Below the pieces are notes generated by a model. The model did no database searches, had not been told where the DNA came from, and was given only the letters and a program-made list of their open reading frames with translations. This document shows, one piece after another, positions 6,534-6,870 of a stretch of 6,870 nucleotides of DNA. The stretch is from an uncultured Fidelibacterota bacterium. GTDB taxonomy: Bacteria; Marinisomatota; Marinisomatia; SCGC-AAA003-L08; GCA-002707645. The stretch lies in assembly GCA_913020255.1 (NCBI GenBank), contig CAJWAW010000038.1:1-6870 (forward strand). The letters are read 5' to 3'. A program made the translations under genes and the position numbers. Each line of letters begins with the position of its first letter. Position 1 is the first letter of the stretch.

Positions 6534-6870
6534 ATACTCCATAATGATTATACTATTATTATATGGATGTAATAATCCTACTGCATCTGATATACCTGAT
6601 GAATCTCCAAATGAAGATTTGATTCAATATGAAAGTAATATATATGCAATTAATTCAGGTCTACATATTGAGCATGTCAATATAGATTGGGCTAGCTATA
6701 CAAAATCTGGTTTTATTGAATATAGATTGTCTAATCAAAATAATGAAGATATTATAACTTTAGCTGATATTACAGAATCAAACTATAAGATTGATATGCC
6801 TGTCGCAGATTTCCAAAAAATATATTTAAGTGTAGAAACAGAATCTCATTCAATTCAAGATTCAATTGAA
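6526..6870 (+). CDS. Putative lipoprotein with a fibronectin-III-like segment, cut by the window edge
   Basis: The 115 visible residues open with a very short lipoprotein signal: MHK, a hydrophobic run (5-13), then LYGC with Cys15 as the likely lipidated residue. A polar, acidic linker (16-36) follows. Residues about 45-108 look like a fibronectin type III beta-sandwich: NIDW (Trp55), FIEYRL (Phe63, Tyr66), SNYKI (Tyr87) and KIYLSVET (Tyr100) give the usual W, YxL, Y and YxxV spacing. This is pattern reading, not a database match. The ATG overlaps the dnaG stop by 8 bases (ATGCATAA) and there is no clear Shine-Dalgarno site, so translation is probably coupled to primase. A later ATG at 6544 would leave the signal too short. 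The function is unknown; an exported, membrane-anchored surface or periplasmic protein is expected. The rest of the gene lies to the right. Confidence 0.72.
   Translation, partial: MHKYSIMIILLLYGCNNPTASDIPDESPNEDLIQYESNIYAINSGLHIEHVNIDWASYTKSGFIEYRLSNQNNEDIITLADITESNYKIDMPVADFQKIYLSVETESHSIQDSIE

Noticed and set aside
6848..6870. Repeated ATTCAATT and the palindrome TTCAATTGAA at the right edge
   Set aside because: They encode a repetitive SIQ/SIE stretch in the lipoprotein; short AT-rich repeats like these are expected by chance.

Overview
This 6.9-kb stretch is strongly A+T-rich and gene-dense. It looks like ordinary chromosomal DNA from a free-living bacterium with a small, compact genome. 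Several genes have clear Shine-Dalgarno (SD) sites (AAGGAGG, AAGGAG, AAGGAAG). That is unusual for Bacteroidota, but fits other AT-rich lineages, for example marine groups near Marinimicrobia/SAR406. The lineage is a low-confidence guess from gene content and style. The rnpB RNA, primase and RecJ are clearly bacterial. I see no insertion sequence, phage gene, CRISPR array or tRNA.

The layout is two gene trains diverging from a 176-bp intergenic region (3667-3842). The leftward train (minus strand) is a coiled-coil/zinc-ribbon (DUF164-type) protein, then RNase P RNA (rnpB), then recJ (single-strand exonuclease), then fabH (3-oxoacyl-ACP synthase III, cut by the left window edge). It is extremely tight: rnpB begins at the stop codon of the zinc-ribbon gene, recJ starts about 12 bases after the rnpB 3' helix, and recJ and fabH overlap by 17 bases.

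The rightward train (plus strand) is yqeY, a CvpA-family membrane protein gene, dnaG (primase), and the start of an uncharacterised lipoprotein gene cut by the right edge. Junctions are +1, -1 and -8 bases, so this is almost certainly one operon. It resembles the classic primase operon (rpsU/yqeY-dnaG-rpoD), but has cvpA inserted, no rpsU next to yqeY, and a lipoprotein gene where rpoD often sits.

The intergenic region holds a very good sigma-70-type promoter for yqeY (TTCACA, 17 bp, TATAAT), a TATAAT box facing the zinc-ribbon gene, and three TGTTAA hexamers spaced exactly 25 bp apart between them. Together the genes cover replication priming (DnaG), repair (RecJ), tRNA 5' maturation (RNase P), tRNA-amidation-like chemistry or an unknown role (YqeY), and initiation of fatty-acid synthesis (FabH).

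I found no convincing new multi-gene system. The points most worth a second look are the rnpB sandwich, the near-leaderless yqeY promoter, the 25-bp-spaced hexamers and the lipoprotein coupled to primase.
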